Assembly (NCBI RefSeq): GCF_018129385.1
Contig: NZ_JAFCLN010000007.1
Span: 124,001-188,000, forward strand
Source of the DNA: Bradyrhizobium lablabi
GTDB lineage: Bacteria > Pseudomonadota > Alphaproteobacteria > Rhizobiales > Xanthobacteraceae
Length of the DNA stretch: 64,000 nucleotides
Direction of reading: 5' to 3'
Made by a program: the position numbers and the translations under genes. Under the pieces are notes generated by a model, which did not search any database, had not been told where the DNA came from, and worked only from the letters and a program-made list of their open reading frames with translations. Of this stretch, positions 53,468-62,097 are shown one piece after another (position 1 is the stretch's first letter; every line of letters starts with the position of its first letter).

Positions 53468-55486
53468 TCAGTCTGCGGCTTCAGGCAGCCATACAGTGAA
53501 GGTACTGCCTTTTCCTATCGCGCTTTCTGCCGTGATCCGGCCACGCTGTCGCTCAATCAGTGTCTGACTGATGGAGAGACCAAGGCCTGTACCTTCGCGC
53601 CGCTTGGTCGTGAAGAAGGGATTGAAGATCTTTTCGATCACGTCTTCGCTCATGCCGATGCCCGTATCGGCGACCTCAATGGCGATGCCGGGACTGCCGT
53701 CGCGATCGGAATCGAACGAGCGCAGCGTCAAGGTACCGCCGTCGGGCATAGCGTGGATCGCATTGACCATCAGGTTGATCAGCACCTGTTGTAGCTCATT
53801 GCGATTCATCGCAACCAGGCGGCTGGCGCGATCCTCTCTCACCACCGAGATATCGGTCTTGTTCAAGAGGTGCTGCACCAGCGGCAGGCAATCCGAAATG
53901 ACGTTCGCGGGCGCATGGCGCTCGACATAGCCGGCGAACTCTTCGGGCCGCGCAAATTGCAGCAGCTTGGTGACGATCTGGCTGATGCGATGAATCTGCT
54001 CGTCGACCAGACGGAATTCGACCTTGGCCTTGTCGGCTTCCGCGCCGATCACGCTGCGGATGACATCGAGATTGCCCTGCATTACCGCCACCGGATTGTT
54101 GATCTCATGGGCGACGCCGGCGGTGATCTCGCCGATCGCGGCCAGCTTTTCCGACATGATGAGCTGCTTGGTGGTCGCTTCGAGCTTCAGATTGGCGATC
54201 TCGAGATCGCGCGTCCGCTCACGGACCCGCAGGTTCAACTCCTCGTTCCATTCGCGCAAGCGCCGGTCGCTCTCCTGAATCTGATCGAGCAGGGTATCGA
54301 GGTGAACCGCCACACGGCCGATCTCGTCACCCGCCGCAGGCAGCCTTGTGCGGGCGGAAAGATCGCCCTTCTCCACTTCGCCGATCGTTGCGGTGACGCG
54401 CTCGAGCGGCATGAAGATCGAGCGCGCCCAGCGCAGGAAGATCGGCACCGTCGCCGCCGCGATCACGACGAACGCAAGCGTGATGATCAGCAGGGTCTGA
54501 TACTTGGCCGCGCTGAACGGCTTTTCCAGGAACCCGACATAGAGCATGCCGACGCGTTTGCCGTAGGTGTCGACCAGCGGCTCGTAGGCCGAGATGTACC
54601 AGTCGTTGACCACGAATGCGCTGTCGAGCCAGGTGCGCCCTTCATCCATCACGGCGGATCGCACCGCCGCCGACACCCGCGTTCCCAGCGCGCGCCGGCC
54701 CTCGAACAGCCGGACATTGGTACTGATGCGCACATCGTCCAAAAACAGCGTCGCCGTGCCCTGGCTGCCCTCGGGCAGGCTGGCGGCCTGGTAGACGAGG
54801 TCGTTGATGGTATCGATGAATTCGAGGTTCTGGTTGAGCAGGATGCCGCCGACCAGCGCGGCCGTCCCGCCATCCGGCGTCGTCGCGGGGCTTGCCGCAT
54901 GCACCACCATGCCATGGGTTTCCGTGCCGCGGTCGGTCGGAACGGCGTTCGGCGTCGGCACGAGTTCGAGACGCGCGCGCCTGGCAAGATCGGGCGAAAT
55001 CGCCGCCAGTTCGTCATTGGTGAAGATGTCGATTCCGGTCGAAGCGGGCGCACCCGACAGCGCAGCGCCGATGATCGGCCAATCGCTTTTCAGCCGCCCC
55101 TTGAACGGCGGTGACGATGCGATGATCTGGCCATTGCGATCGACCAGATAGAGGAAGTCGAGGCCGATTTCCTTGCGCGTCTGATCGAGCAGCTCGGTCA
55201 CGGACGCGTCCTTCTCCATCGCGTTGCGGAAGTTGGAAGAAAGGCTGAGCGCACGGACCTGCGCGCCGGTTTTCTCGAGGATACGCGCCAGATACTGGTG
55301 GGCGATGGTGAGATCGCCATTCACCTTCGAGATCAGCGCGGCGTCGAATTTCGCATTCCAGCGATAGATGGCCACCCCGAGCAACAGCGGGAGAAAAACC
55401 AGCATGGGCAGAAGCGCGATGGCGAGCAGCCTGAAGCGGACGGATTGCCCGCGCGGGGGGGCGTCGGTGCCCGCCCGGTCAGACAT
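53468..55486 (-). CDS. DctB-like sensor histidine kinase with Cache domain
   Basis: Inner-membrane sensor of 672 residues. Membrane segment about 19-41, large periplasmic Cache region (about 42-325, with LVDRNGQIIASSPPFKG and WYISAYEPLVDTYGKRVGML), second segment about 333-355, HAMP (PLERVTATIGEVEKGDLSAR), coiled coil about 400-440, then HisKA with H460 in GVAHEINNPVAVMQGN and HATPase (NRNELQQVLINLMVNAIHAM, DTGIGM, GTGLGLSIS). The HEINNP form is typical of DctB/NtrB-type kinases pairing with sigma-54 activators. It overlaps the regulator gene by 8 bases. A carboxylate ligand such as oxalate or formate is inferred from context. Confidence 0.9.
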   Translation of the reverse strand: MSDRAGTDAPPRGQSVRFRLLAIALLPMLVFLPLLLGVAIYRWNAKFDAALISKVNGDLTIAHQYLARILEKTGAQVRALSLSSNFRNAMEKDASVTELLDQTRKEIGLDFLYLVDRNGQIIASSPPFKGRLKSDWPIIGAALSGAPASTGIDIFTNDELAAISPDLARRARLELVPTPNAVPTDRGTETHGMVVHAASPATTPDGGTAALVGGILLNQNLEFIDTINDLVYQAASLPEGSQGTATLFLDDVRISTNVRLFEGRRALGTRVSAAVRSAVMDEGRTWLDSAFVVNDWYISAYEPLVDTYGKRVGMLYVGFLEKPFSAAKYQTLLIITLAFVVIAAATVPIFLRWARSIFMPLERVTATIGEVEKGDLSARTRLPAAGDEIGRVAVHLDTLLDQIQESDRRLREWNEELNLRVRERTRDLEIANLKLEATTKQLIMSEKLAAIGEITAGVAHEINNPVAVMQGNLDVIRSVIGAEADKAKVEFRLVDEQIHRISQIVTKLLQFARPEEFAGYVERHAPANVISDCLPLVQHLLNKTDISVVREDRASRLVAMNRNELQQVLINLMVNAIHAMPDGGTLTLRSFDSDRDGSPGIAIEVADTGIGMSEDVIEKIFNPFFTTKRREGTGLGLSISQTLIERQRGRITAESAIGKGSTFTVWLPEAAD

Positions 55487-56876
55487 TCCATAACGCGAAT
55501 TTGCGGTCGATGGTCTTGCGCGAGATGCCGAGCCGGCGCGCGGCTTCCTCGCGGTTGCCGCCGACCTCCTTCAGCACCGCCATGATGTGCCGTTGTTCCA
55601 TATCGGCCAGGCTGTCGACGGCTCCGAGCTGCCCAGAGCTTCGCTGCCCGGCGAAATCGTCCGGGAACGCGCCGAGGATCAGCGTGCGTTCGATCAGATT
55701 GCGCAACTCACGCACATTGCCGGGCCAGTCGTAGCTCGCCAGCGCAGCCCGCACCGAAGCATCGATCGCCACCGGCGGCATGCCGAGCTGCATCGAAAGC
55801 TTGCTCATGAAGATGGTGGCGAGTTCCTGCACGTCGTCGCCGCGGTCCTTCAGCGGCGGCAGATGAATCTGCATCACGTTCAGGCGATAATAGAGGTCGG
55901 CGCGGAAGCGTCCCTGCTCCACCAGCTTCTGTAGATCGGCATTGGTCGCAAACAGGATGCGCAAATCGACCGGGACCTCGCGTTCCGAGCCGACGGGGCG
56001 GACGCGGCGGTCTTCCAGCACGCGCAGCAGCTTGCTCTGCATCGGTAGCGGCAGTTCGCCGATCTCGTCGAGGAACAACGTGCCGCCATGCGCGTACAGG
56101 AAAAGGCCCTCGCGCCCGCTGTCCGCGCCGGTGAAGGCGCCCCTGATATGCCCGAACAGCTCTGCTTCGATCATGTCGGCCGGAATGGCCGCGCAGTTGA
56201 CGGGAACAAAGGGCTTTTCGGCGCGGTCGGACAGCGAATGGATCGAGCGCGCGGCAACCTCCTTGCCGGTGCCGGATTCGCCGGTGAGCAGGATCGAGGT
56301 CGGCAGACGCGCCACGCGCGCGATCGTTTCGCGCACGCCGCGCGCCGCCGGCGACTCGCCGATCAGATTGTCGCGCAGAAAGGTCCGGTCGGACGAAGCG
56401 CGCAGCGCGTAACGCAAGATGTAGTTCTCGCGCTGCAACCGGACGCGATCGAGACAGCGCGCAACCGCATTGAGGATCTGGTTCGAGCGGAACGGCTTCA
56501 GCACAAAGTCGACCGCGCCCGCGCGTAGTGCTTGGATCGCCGTGTCGAGATCGGCATAGGCCGTGATCAGGATCGCATCCGCAAAGAAGCCGACGGCGCG
56601 CTGTTCGGCCAGCCAGTCGACGCCGTTCTTGCCGGGCATGATGTTGTCGAGGATGACGACGTCGAACCGGTTCAGATCGAGCTTACGCGAGGCCTCATCG
56701 GTGTCGGCCGCCTGCTCCACGAACTTGCAGCGCGGGCCGAGGGTGCGCATCAGGAAATTGCGCATTCCGGGTTCGTCGTCGATGATCAGGATCGAGGCTT
56801 GCGCCAGTGCGCTGAATTCGGGACTGCCGTTCGGTCTGCCGGTCTTGATCGCCGGTTCATTGCCCACGGGGGCCAT
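55479..56876 (-). CDS. NtrC-family sigma-54-dependent response regulator
   Basis: Transcription activator of 465 residues: receiver domain with D33-D34 acidic pair and phospho-acceptor D77 in VVILDNIMPG, AAA+ domain with Walker A GESGTGKE (199-206) and the sigma-54 contact loop GAFTGA (246-251), Walker B GGTLFLDEIGELP, and a C-terminal Fis-type helix-turn-helix (REEAARRLGISRKTIDRKF). It should activate RpoN promoters; the tandem palindromes upstream of oxlT are its obvious candidate sites. It overlaps tusA (20 bases) and the kinase (8 bases), so the three are coupled. Confidence 0.93.
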   Translation of the reverse strand: MAPVGNEPAIKTGRPNGSPEFSALAQASILIIDDEPGMRNFLMRTLGPRCKFVEQAADTDEASRKLDLNRFDVVILDNIMPGKNGVDWLAEQRAVGFFADAILITAYADLDTAIQALRAGAVDFVLKPFRSNQILNAVARCLDRVRLQRENYILRYALRASSDRTFLRDNLIGESPAARGVRETIARVARLPTSILLTGESGTGKEVAARSIHSLSDRAEKPFVPVNCAAIPADMIEAELFGHIRGAFTGADSGREGLFLYAHGGTLFLDEIGELPLPMQSKLLRVLEDRRVRPVGSEREVPVDLRILFATNADLQKLVEQGRFRADLYYRLNVMQIHLPPLKDRGDDVQELATIFMSKLSMQLGMPPVAIDASVRAALASYDWPGNVRELRNLIERTLILGAFPDDFAGQRSSGQLGAVDSLADMEQRHIMAVLKEVGGNREEAARRLGISRKTIDRKFALWNV

Positions 56877-57105
56877 CAGTCGATTTCTCTATCAGGAAAA
56901 CGATGCGGCTGCCGTTGCGTTCGGTGATCTCGACCTTGTCGCCGGTTTCGCGGATCAGATTCGGGATGTCGATCACCGACAGCGGATCGGTGCACAGCAC
57001 TTCCAGCCGGTCGCCGGGCGGAAGCATCTTCAGCGCCTTTCGGGTCTTGAGCGCCGGCAGCGGACATTTCAGTCCGGCAAGATCGAGTTTGATCGTCGTT
57101 GTCAT
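56857..57105 (-). CDS. TusA-family sulfur carrier protein
   Basis: An 82-residue sulfur-relay protein. The signature DLAGLKCPLPALKTRKAL has the persulfide-carrying C14; the later GDRLEVLCTDPLSVIDIPN is the usual second strand-helix. TusA-type proteins deliver sulfur for tRNA thiolation and for molybdenum cofactor/FdhD-linked sulfuration of formate dehydrogenase. Its place between moeA and the regulator, in an operon of cofactor genes, favours the latter. The stop region overlaps the regulator start by 20 bases. Start ATG 57105 is clear. Confidence 0.88.
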   Translation of the reverse strand: MTTTIKLDLAGLKCPLPALKTRKALKMLPPGDRLEVLCTDPLSVIDIPNLIRETGDKVEITERNGSRIVFLIEKSTDGPRGQ

Positions 57106-57136
57106 GGGCTGAACATGGCGAACGCAGTTCGCAGCG

Positions 57137-58393
57137 TCAATTTATCAGATGGGCGTAGGAGAGGAACCCGACCACCTGTCCGGGCGTGACTTGCGTGACA
57201 TCTTCGCCGAGTTCGACCAAGCCGTCCGTGTCGGCCAGCGACGACAACAGCCCCGCGCCCTCGCGCGGAAACTTGACGGCCTCGAGCACGCCGTCGCCGC
57301 CCCGTCGCAAGGATACGCGAACATATTCGCGGCGCGCGATCTTCTTCTTGTAGCTGAAGGCGGCGCGCACCGGCATCGGAACCAGCGGCTCCTGCGCCGC
57401 GCCGGAGAGAGCCAGGATGATCGGCCGCACCACATGGACGAAAGTGACGAAGCTCGCGACGGGATTGCCCGGCAGCCCGATCAGCGGCGTGCCCGCGACG
57501 ATGCCCATCGCGACGGGCCGGCCGGGCTTGATTGCCAATCGCCACAGCACCAGCGACCCGGCGCTCTCCACCGCGGCCTTGACGTGATCTTCTTCGCCGG
57601 TCGACACGCCGCCGGTCGTGAGCAGAAGATCATGCTGGCCCGCAACCTGCTTCAGCGCGCCGGCGAGCGACGCGCGCTCGTCGCGAAAAATACCGGCGTC
57701 GCTGACCTCGCAGCCGAGCCGGCGCAGCATCGCCATCAGCATGAAGCGGTTGGAATCGAACAGTTGCGATGCGCCGCGCGTATTGCCCGGTGAAACCAGC
57801 TCGTCGCCGGTGGAGAACACTGCAACGCGGATACGCCTGATCACGTCGACATGCGTGAGCCCGAACGCGGCCATGACCGCAATATCCTGCGGCCGCAGCC
57901 GCCGGCCGGCCGTCAGCACCGCATGGCCGAGCGGAATGTCTTCACCTGCCGGGCGCACATTGGCGCCGGGTTTCAGGCCAGCGGGCAGGACGACTTTTTC
58001 CTCTTCAAGGCGGACATCCTCCTGCATGAAGACGGTGTCGGCCCCCTCCGGCATCGGCGCGCCGGTGAAGATACGCATGGCGTGGCCCGGCTCAATCGGC
58101 TTGCCGGCCGAACTGCCGGCGGCCACGCGTCCCGTCACCTTAAATGCCTGCTCTGTGGTTTTCGGCAGATCGCGGCTTGCGACCGCATAGCCGTCGACGG
58201 CGGAGTTGGTGAACGGCGGCAATGGCAGGGGCGCGGCTATATCGCGCGCCAGAATGCGTCCGTCCGCGCCGGCGAGCGGGACGGTCTCGACGCCTTCGAC
58301 CTTGGCCACCCGCGAAGCGATGATGCCGACGGCCTCATCGACCGACATCATCGGGCCGCCAAAGGCAAAGCAGTCGTCGGACAATTGCGCCAT
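57137..58393 (-). CDS. moeA: Molybdopterin molybdenumtransferase
   Basis: Inserts molybdate (or tungstate) into adenylylated molybdopterin. The 418-residue protein has the MoeA domains: domain III/I start LPPFTNSAVDGYAV with the conserved Asp, GAPMPEGADTV, the MPT-binding FSTGDELV and TTGGVSTGEEDHV, LPGNPVASFVTF, and the C-terminal beta-barrel (residues about 340-418). It follows mobB after 14 bases and precedes tusA by 31 bases. It provides cofactor for the formate dehydrogenase next to it. Confidence 0.95.
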   Translation of the reverse strand: MAQLSDDCFAFGGPMMSVDEAVGIIASRVAKVEGVETVPLAGADGRILARDIAAPLPLPPFTNSAVDGYAVASRDLPKTTEQAFKVTGRVAAGSSAGKPIEPGHAMRIFTGAPMPEGADTVFMQEDVRLEEEKVVLPAGLKPGANVRPAGEDIPLGHAVLTAGRRLRPQDIAVMAAFGLTHVDVIRRIRVAVFSTGDELVSPGNTRGASQLFDSNRFMLMAMLRRLGCEVSDAGIFRDERASLAGALKQVAGQHDLLLTTGGVSTGEEDHVKAAVESAGSLVLWRLAIKPGRPVAMGIVAGTPLIGLPGNPVASFVTFVHVVRPIILALSGAAQEPLVPMPVRAAFSYKKKIARREYVRVSLRRGGDGVLEAVKFPREGAGLLSSLADTDGLVELGEDVTQVTPGQVVGFLSYAHLIN

Positions 58394-58407
58394 TCGGATC
58401 CCGTGCC

Positions 58408-58929
58408 CTAAACCGCCGCTTCCGAAAACAGGTCCTCGAGCGAGATCGCCGATCGCTTGATCAGGGCTGCGACCGCATCGATATCGTCAAGATGGACCAC
58501 CGGCAGCCTCGTCTCGACGGCCGCGTCCGTGACGACACCGACAATGCCGGGATCATCGGGAAACAGCCAGGGCTTGCCGTTGGCGGCGCGATGCACCTCG
58601 ATCTTGCGATGCGGCTCGCGCTTGAAACCCTCGACCACGACGAGATCGACCGGCGCCATCTTGGCCAGCAGTTCCTGTAGCCGCGGCTCGGCGGCGCCGC
58701 GCAGCTCATGCATCAACGCCCAGCGCCGCGCCGAGGACACCAGCACCTCGGTGGCTCCGGCCTGACGGTGTACCCAGGAGTCCTTGCCGGGTACGTCCAC
58801 ATCGAACTCGTGGTGAGCGTGCTTGATCACGGAGACGCGCAGGCCCTCTTTCAACAAATGCGGCAGCGCGCGCGACAGCAAGGTGGTCTTGCCGGCGCCG
58901 CTCCATCCCGCGAGGCCAATCACTTTCAT
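58408..58929 (-). CDS. mobB: Molybdopterin-guanine dinucleotide biosynthesis adaptor MobB
   Basis: GTP-binding accessory protein for bis-MGD synthesis; 173 residues. P-loop GWSGAGKTT at 8-16, switch-like KHAHHEFDVDVPGKDSW, VLVSSARRWALMHELRG and VVVEGFKREPHRKIEVHR are all MobB hallmarks. ATG 58929 begins the minus-strand operon mobB-moeA-tusA-regulator-kinase. It diverges from fdhD-mobA over 92 bases, which must hold both promoters; no sure motif seen there. Confidence 0.94.
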   Translation of the reverse strand: MKVIGLAGWSGAGKTTLLSRALPHLLKEGLRVSVIKHAHHEFDVDVPGKDSWVHRQAGATEVLVSSARRWALMHELRGAAEPRLQELLAKMAPVDLVVVEGFKREPHRKIEVHRAANGKPWLFPDDPGIVGVVTDAAVETRLPVVHLDDIDAVAALIKRSAISLEDLFSEAAV

Positions 58930-59021
58930 CGCATTCTCCGCCGCCTTGCCCGGACCGGGCTAGGCATTCTCTATTCGTGCTTTATATCGGTCTTCAGGGA
59001 AAGTCATGCTAGCCTCCTGAT

Positions 59022-59912
59022 ATGATGAAGATCGACAAAACCCCGGTCCCCCTGATCGTCCCCAATCCGGACGATCCGCGCCTGACGCAAGCCGTCACCG
59101 GGACCGACCAGACCGGCGCCGCGGTCGAGATCCGGGTGCCGATGGAGCGGGCGCTGACGCTGTACCTGAACGCGCAGGAAATCGTCACCATGATGACGAT
59201 CGGCGACTATCCGGAATATCTCGCGCTCGGCTATCTCCTGAACCAGAATATGCTGAAATACGACGACGTCGTCACCGAGGTCGAATATCACGACGATCTT
59301 CAGGTGGTGGTCGTGCGCACCGAACACCACACCAATTTCGAGCAGAAACTGAAGAAGCGCACCCAGACCTCCGGCTGCGCCCAGGGCACGGCCTTCGGCG
59401 ACCTGATGGAAGCGATCGAGAGCGTTGCACTGCCCAAGGCAGAGCTGCGCACCTCCTGGCTCTACCAGATGACGCATGCCATCAACACCATGCCTTCGCT
59501 GTATCTGGAGGCCGGCGCGATCCATGGCTGCGTGCTCTGCAAGGAAGGCACGCCTGTCTGCTACACCGAGGACGTCGGCCGCCACAACGCCGTCGACAAG
59601 ATCGCGGGCTGGATGTTCCGCCACAATGTCGATCCCGCCGACAAGATCCTCTACACCACGGGACGGCTGACGTCGGAGATGGTGATCAAGACGGTGCGGA
59701 TGGGCATTCCGATTCTTGTATCGCGCTCGGGCTTCACCGCCTGGGGCGTTGACCTCGCGCGGCAGGTGGGGCTGACGCTGATCGGCCGCACGCGCGGCAA
59801 GCGTTTTATCGCGCTATCCGGCCAGGAGCGCATCGTGTTCGACCAGAACCTCGACTATGTCGAGGACGAATCTGCACGCCACAAGCGCAAGGGCGAAGCG
59901 CGTGACGAATAG
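59022..59912 (+). CDS. fdhD: Formate dehydrogenase accessory sulfurtransferase FdhD
   Basis: Transfers sulfur to the bis-guanylyl cofactor before insertion into FdsA (FdsC in rhizobial naming). The 296-residue protein has the family core: [26 protein letters not shown] with C119, [21 protein letters not shown] (as HGC...[11 protein letters not shown]), and [13 protein letters not shown] / [10 protein letters not shown]. The CxxC pair of E. coli FdhD is reduced to a single cysteine here. The ATG at 59022 (or 59025) lacks a clear ribosome site. It is followed by mobA with an 11-base overlap. Confidence 0.95.
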   Translation: MMKIDKTPVPLIVPNPDDPRLTQAVTGTDQTGAAVEIRVPMERALTLYLNAQEIVTMMTIGDYPEYLALGYLLNQNMLKYDDVVTEVEYHDDLQVVVVRTEHHTNFEQKLKKRTQTSGCAQGTAFGDLMEAIESVALPKAELRTSWLYQMTHAINTMPSLYLEAGAIHGCVLCKEGTPVCYTEDVGRHNAVDKIAGWMFRHNVDPADKILYTTGRLTSEMVIKTVRMGIPILVSRSGFTAWGVDLARQVGLTLIGRTRGKRFIALSGQERIVFDQNLDYVEDESARHKRKGEARDE

Positions 59913-60546
59913 GGCTGCGCCACGGAGCGCGCCCGAGATTCCGGGCGTCCTGCTCGCCGGCGGCCTCGCACGCCGCATGGGCGGCGGCGACAAGCCGATG
60001 CGTACCATCGGCGGCCGCACCATTCTGGAGCGCGCGATCGCGCGCCTCGCTCCGCAATGCGACGGGCTGATCCTCAACGCCAACGGCGATCCCGCGCGCT
60101 TTGCGGCGTTCGGACTGCCCGTTATCGCTGACGGCGTCGCGGATTTTCCCGGCCCGCTCGCCGGCATCCTGGCGGCGCTCGACTGGGCCGCGGCGAACAG
60201 GCCCGAAGTTGAATTCGTCCTGAGCGCCGCAGCCGACTGCCCGTTCCTGCCGCGCGATCTGGTGGCGCGCCTGTACCAGGCGCTTGACGAGCAGAACGCG
60301 GAGCTCGCGGTCGCCGCCTCCGGCGATCAGTCGCATCCCGTGATCGGGCTATGGAGCGTGGCCCTGCGCGACGAACTCCGCCATTCACTCGTCGTCGAGG
60401 ATATCAGGAAAATCGACCGCTGGACCGCCCGCTATCGCCTGGCCACGGTCACCTGGTCCAGCACGCCGCTCGATCCTTTCTTCAACGCCAACACGGTCGA
60501 GGACATCGCCGAAGCCGAGCGGCTGGCGGTGCTGGATGGCAGCTAG
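59902..60546 (+). CDS. mobA: Molybdenum cofactor guanylyltransferase MobA
   Basis: Adds GMP to the Mo-molybdopterin cofactor, making the MGD needed by FdsA. With the GTG start at 59902 the protein has 214 residues. Nucleotide-binding [19 protein letters not shown] near residues 14-33, [25 protein letters not shown] with metal-binding Asp and a C-terminal [14 protein letters not shown]. The GTG lies just inside the fdhD end (overlap 11 bases); a longer frame to 59857 would double the overlap and add no conserved residues. Confidence 0.94.
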   Translation: MTNRAAPRSAPEIPGVLLAGGLARRMGGGDKPMRTIGGRTILERAIARLAPQCDGLILNANGDPARFAAFGLPVIADGVADFPGPLAGILAALDWAAANRPEVEFVLSAAADCPFLPRDLVARLYQALDEQNAELAVAASGDQSHPVIGLWSVALRDELRHSLVVEDIRKIDRWTARYRLATVTWSSTPLDPFFNANTVEDIAEAERLAVLDGS

Positions 60547-60665
60547 CGTTGCTCTCTCCGCGGTGCCCCGGAATGATACAGACCGTGCGATCACGCTGCT
60601 GGCTGCCTGAACCTTCTCGCCTTTGGCCGCGACAAAGCAACGCGGCAACCGTTCAGGATTTCCCA

Positions 60666-60914
60666 ATGGCCGAGTTTCTCTGGAGCACTGTCGGCCTGAT
60701 CCTCAAGGCCGTCGATTTCGTGCTCGACATGACGATTTTTATATCGCGGCTGCGATTCCTCGCGCGGGCGTGGACCGGCAGCGACCGGCTCGTTGCGGTC
60801 CCCGCGGACCCAAAAGCACTTTCACCCGCCGCCCGACGCGCCCTCGCCGAGGCCGAACGGCGCCGCGACGGCGCCTCGTTTATCGACAAGTACGTTCGCG
60901 AAGCCTCGAGATAA
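60666..60914 (+). CDS. Hypothetical small protein with N-terminal hydrophobic helix
   Basis: An 82-residue protein, not recognised. Starts MAEFLWSTVGLILKAVDFVL and continues through a hydrophobic helix to about residue 28, then a basic stretch (RLRFLARAW) and an Ala/Arg-rich helical tail (SPAARRALAEAERRRDG). Probably peripheral or single-span in the membrane. It lies 119 bases after mobA on the same strand; the gap contains a fragment (TGCCCCGGAATGAT) like the end of the repeat element at 21354. It is convergent with the monooxygenase gene. Confidence 0.6.
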   Translation: MAEFLWSTVGLILKAVDFVLDMTIFISRLRFLARAWTGSDRLVAVPADPKALSPAARRALAEAERRRDGASFIDKYVREASR

Positions 60915-60927
60915 GATGTGGCCCGCT

Positions 60928-62058
60928 CTACGCCGCCAGCGGGGTAGTCCACGCATCATAGCCATAGACCCAGTCGCCGTCGGTCCTCTGCTTCAGCCAG
61001 GTATTGGCGCGCGATGTGGCCTGCACGCGCGAGGTCCGCTCCTTGCGGGTCGCCTCGAAGCGGTGGAACGCGTCCGCGACACCGTCGCGGTTGACGCCGT
61101 CGAGACAGCGCGACAGCACGGCGGCATCTTCAATGGCCATCGCCGCGCCTTGCGCCATGTAAGGCGTCATCGGGTGGCAGGCATCGCCCAGCAGCGTGAT
61201 CTTGCCTTCCGCCCAGCGGTCGAGCGATTCCCGGTCGACGATCGCCCATTTATGCACGTCGGGGCACGCGGCCAGCACATGCTCGACCTGGCGATCGAAA
61301 CCAGCGAATGCCTTGCGCAACTCCTTCACATCGCCCCTGGACGACCATGACTCGATCCGGAATTCCGGCTCGGGCTGGCTGGTGACGAGATAGATCTCGC
61401 TGCGGTCCGGCTTCACGTAATAGATCACGATGTGGCGATCCTCGCCCCACCATTTGGTGCAGTCGTCGATCTTTTCGCCATTGAGCAGAGCCGCCGGATA
61501 GGTCGTGCGAAAGGCGATGCGGCCGGTGTACTTCACCGGCGGCGTATCGAACAGGATGTCTCGCACGACGGAATGCACGCCATCGGCGCCGACCACCGCA
61601 TCGGCGACCGCTGTCGCGCCATCGGCGAACGTAAGACGCACGCCGTCGGCCACCTCGTCCAGGCCAACCAGCTTATGGTTCAGCCTGACACATTCTTCCG
61701 GCACGGCGCTCGCGAGTGCCTCGTGCAGATCGCCGCGATGCGCCAAGAGATACGGCGCGCCGTATTTGGCTTCCGCGCTCTCGCCAAAGATCATGTCGAA
61801 CTTGACTTCGCCCGTCTGCCAGTCGCGATTGTTCCAGGAGCGCGGATAAAAGGATTGGCCGCGCATCCGCTGCTCCAGCCCAAGCCCGCGCAGCACCTTC
61901 ATCGCATTGCAACCCACCTGAATGCCGGCCCCTAGCCGCGCAAATCCTCTCGCCTGTTCGTAGACGGTGACGTGGATGCCCACCTTGCGCAGTGCAGCCG
62001 CGGTCGCGAGCCCGCCCATGCCCGCGCCAATGATCGCCACGTTGAGAGGCCTTGGCAT
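60928..62058 (-). CDS. FAD-dependent aromatic monooxygenase, NicC-like
   Basis: A 376-residue class A flavoprotein hydroxylase. FAD-binding GAGMGG at 11-16, DG motif ADAVVGADGVHS and the GD motif LLGDACHPMTPYMAQGAAM. The segments TKWWGEDRHIVIYYV and ANTWLKQRTDGDWVYGYD resemble 6-hydroxynicotinate 3-monooxygenase (NicC) rather than salicylate hydroxylase, as far as I can recall these families. NADH-dependent ortho-hydroxylation of an aromatic or heteroaromatic acid is expected; the substrate is not certain. The ATG at 62058 is decided by GGGGGAG just upstream. It sits 39 bases downstream of the MoeA-PBP gene. Confidence 0.85.
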   Translation of the reverse strand: MPRPLNVAIIGAGMGGLATAAALRKVGIHVTVYEQARGFARLGAGIQVGCNAMKVLRGLGLEQRMRGQSFYPRSWNNRDWQTGEVKFDMIFGESAEAKYGAPYLLAHRGDLHEALASAVPEECVRLNHKLVGLDEVADGVRLTFADGATAVADAVVGADGVHSVVRDILFDTPPVKYTGRIAFRTTYPAALLNGEKIDDCTKWWGEDRHIVIYYVKPDRSEIYLVTSQPEPEFRIESWSSRGDVKELRKAFAGFDRQVEHVLAACPDVHKWAIVDRESLDRWAEGKITLLGDACHPMTPYMAQGAAMAIEDAAVLSRCLDGVNRDGVADAFHRFEATRKERTSRVQATSRANTWLKQRTDGDWVYGYDAWTTPLAA

Positions 62059-62097
62059 CTGCTCCCCCAATTTCTTTGAGCGCGATGACATCGCGCT

